DNA from: Serinicoccus hydrothermalis
GTDB taxonomy: Bacteria > Actinomycetota > Actinomycetes > Actinomycetales > Dermatophilaceae
Direction: 5' to 3'
Assembly: GCF_001685415.1 (NCBI RefSeq)
Contig: NZ_CP014989.1
Coordinates: 3,038,001 to 3,102,000 of the forward strand
Length of the DNA: 64,000 bases
This document shows, piece by piece, positions 63,593 to 64,000 of this stretch (the stretch's first letter is position 1; the number at the start of each line of letters is the position of its first letter). Made by a program: the position numbers and the translations under genes. The notes under the pieces are model-generated. The model saw nothing but the letters and a program-made list of their open reading frames with translations, was not told the DNA's origin and ran no database searches.

Positions 63593-64000
63593 TCAGCGCT
63601 CCGCGTGCCGGAGCGTGACCCAGCCGACCAGCGCGGCGACCGCCACGAGGACGGCACCCGCGGTGCTCGTGACCCCGACGCCGGCGTCGAAGGCGGCGCG
63701 GGCCGCCTCGAGCAGGGCCGGGTCGCCGGTCCGCTCCGCCGCGGCGGCGGCACCGCCCAGCGTCTCGCGGGCCGCCGCGGCCGACGCCTCGTCGGTGCCG
63801 GCGGGGATGTGCAGCGAGGACCGGTAGACGGCCGTGAGGAGCCCGCCCAGCACGGTGGTGCCGAGCACCGCGCCGAACTCGTATGCCGTCTCGCTCACCG
63901 CCGAGGCGGCGCCGGCCTTCGCCGGGGGCACGGCCGTGAGGATCTGGTCGTTGGAGATCGTCTCGGCGGCGCCGATGCCCATCCCGAGCAGCGCGAAGGA
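63593..64000 (-). CDS. MFS transporter (DHA2-like), C-terminal fragment
   Basis: The frame ends at 63593 and is open to the right edge, so only the last about 135 residues are seen. The sequence ISNDQILTAVPPAKAGAASA is followed by VSETAYEFGAVLGTTVLGGL, the late helices of a drug:H+ antiporter of the EmrB/QacA type. A final helix GAVLVAVAALVGWVTLRHAE closes it. Substrate unknown; the start lies outside the window. Confidence 0.85.
   Translation of the reverse strand, partial: SFALLGMGIGAAETISNDQILTAVPPAKAGAASAVSETAYEFGAVLGTTVLGGLLTAVYRSSLHIPAGTDEASAAAARETLGGAAAAAERTGDPALLEAARAAFDAGVGVTSTAGAVLVAVAALVGWVTLRHAER

Overview
The window is GC-rich (roughly 70%+ G+C) DNA with very short gene spacing, many GTG starts, ATGA/GTGA start-stop overlaps, geranylgeranyl-reductase and polyprenyl-synthase genes beside a 14-gene nuo operon, and a ferredoxin-dependent 2-oxoglutarate oxidoreductase (KorAB). 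This points to an actinobacterium of the Micrococcales type (Intrasporangiaceae/Ornithinimicrobium-like is a guess from gene style, not proven). From memory, the order nuo1 - polyprenyl synthase - korAB - partial nuo2 - htpX - yajQ resembles Streptomyces, so the backbone looks like vertically inherited respiratory chromosome rather than an island.

Layout: 1-3323 is the 5' part of a large P-loop ATPase on the minus strand, whose 3' end lies beyond the left edge. 3482-22284 is a plus-strand quinone/respiration block: a menaquinone/isoprenoid reductase, complete nuoABCDEFGHIJKLMN (14 subunits, nearly all translationally overlapping) and a polyprenyl diphosphate synthase. 22331-37050 is mixed housekeeping: a DoxX-like membrane protein under a dyad operator, PhoX phosphatase, a DUF1648-type membrane protein, a TetR-MmpL pair with twin operators, a RarD-like exporter, KorAB, a TraR/DksA zinc-finger protein, a Fem-type aminoacyltransferase, an SDR and a low-molecular-weight tyrosine phosphatase. 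37317-39585 holds a fructosamine-kinase-like protein and a class-A beta-lactamase-like lipoprotein.

39596-58419 is a second, partial complex I cluster: nuoA2, nuoB2, nuoC2 and nuoH2-N2. nuoD, nuoE, nuoF and nuoG paralogues are absent from it. It is broken between nuoB2 and nuoC2 by about 9 kb of cell-surface and signalling genes: two lipoprotein + OmpA-domain pairs, an ECF sigma factor overlapping a transmembrane Ser/Thr kinase, a second ECF sigma/anti-sigma pair, a repeat-rich beta-helix surface protein and an L,D-transpeptidase. The two lipoprotein/OmpA pairs are preceded by the same promoter-like element with identical spacing, so the block looks like a co-regulated envelope module. A divergent acetyltransferase and an array of 20-base repeats sit where nuoD2 would be expected.

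58581-64000 carries HtpX, a frameshifted dihydropteroate-synthase-like gene, a third sigma factor with a membrane partner, tRNA-Tyr with a clear terminator, YajQ, and the end of an MFS transporter that continues past the right edge. Intergenic DNA is unusually rich in long palindromes, including a family with a TCGCCATGGCGA core. No stretch over 300 bases lacks a gene. No IS element, phage gene, rRNA or CRISPR array was seen.
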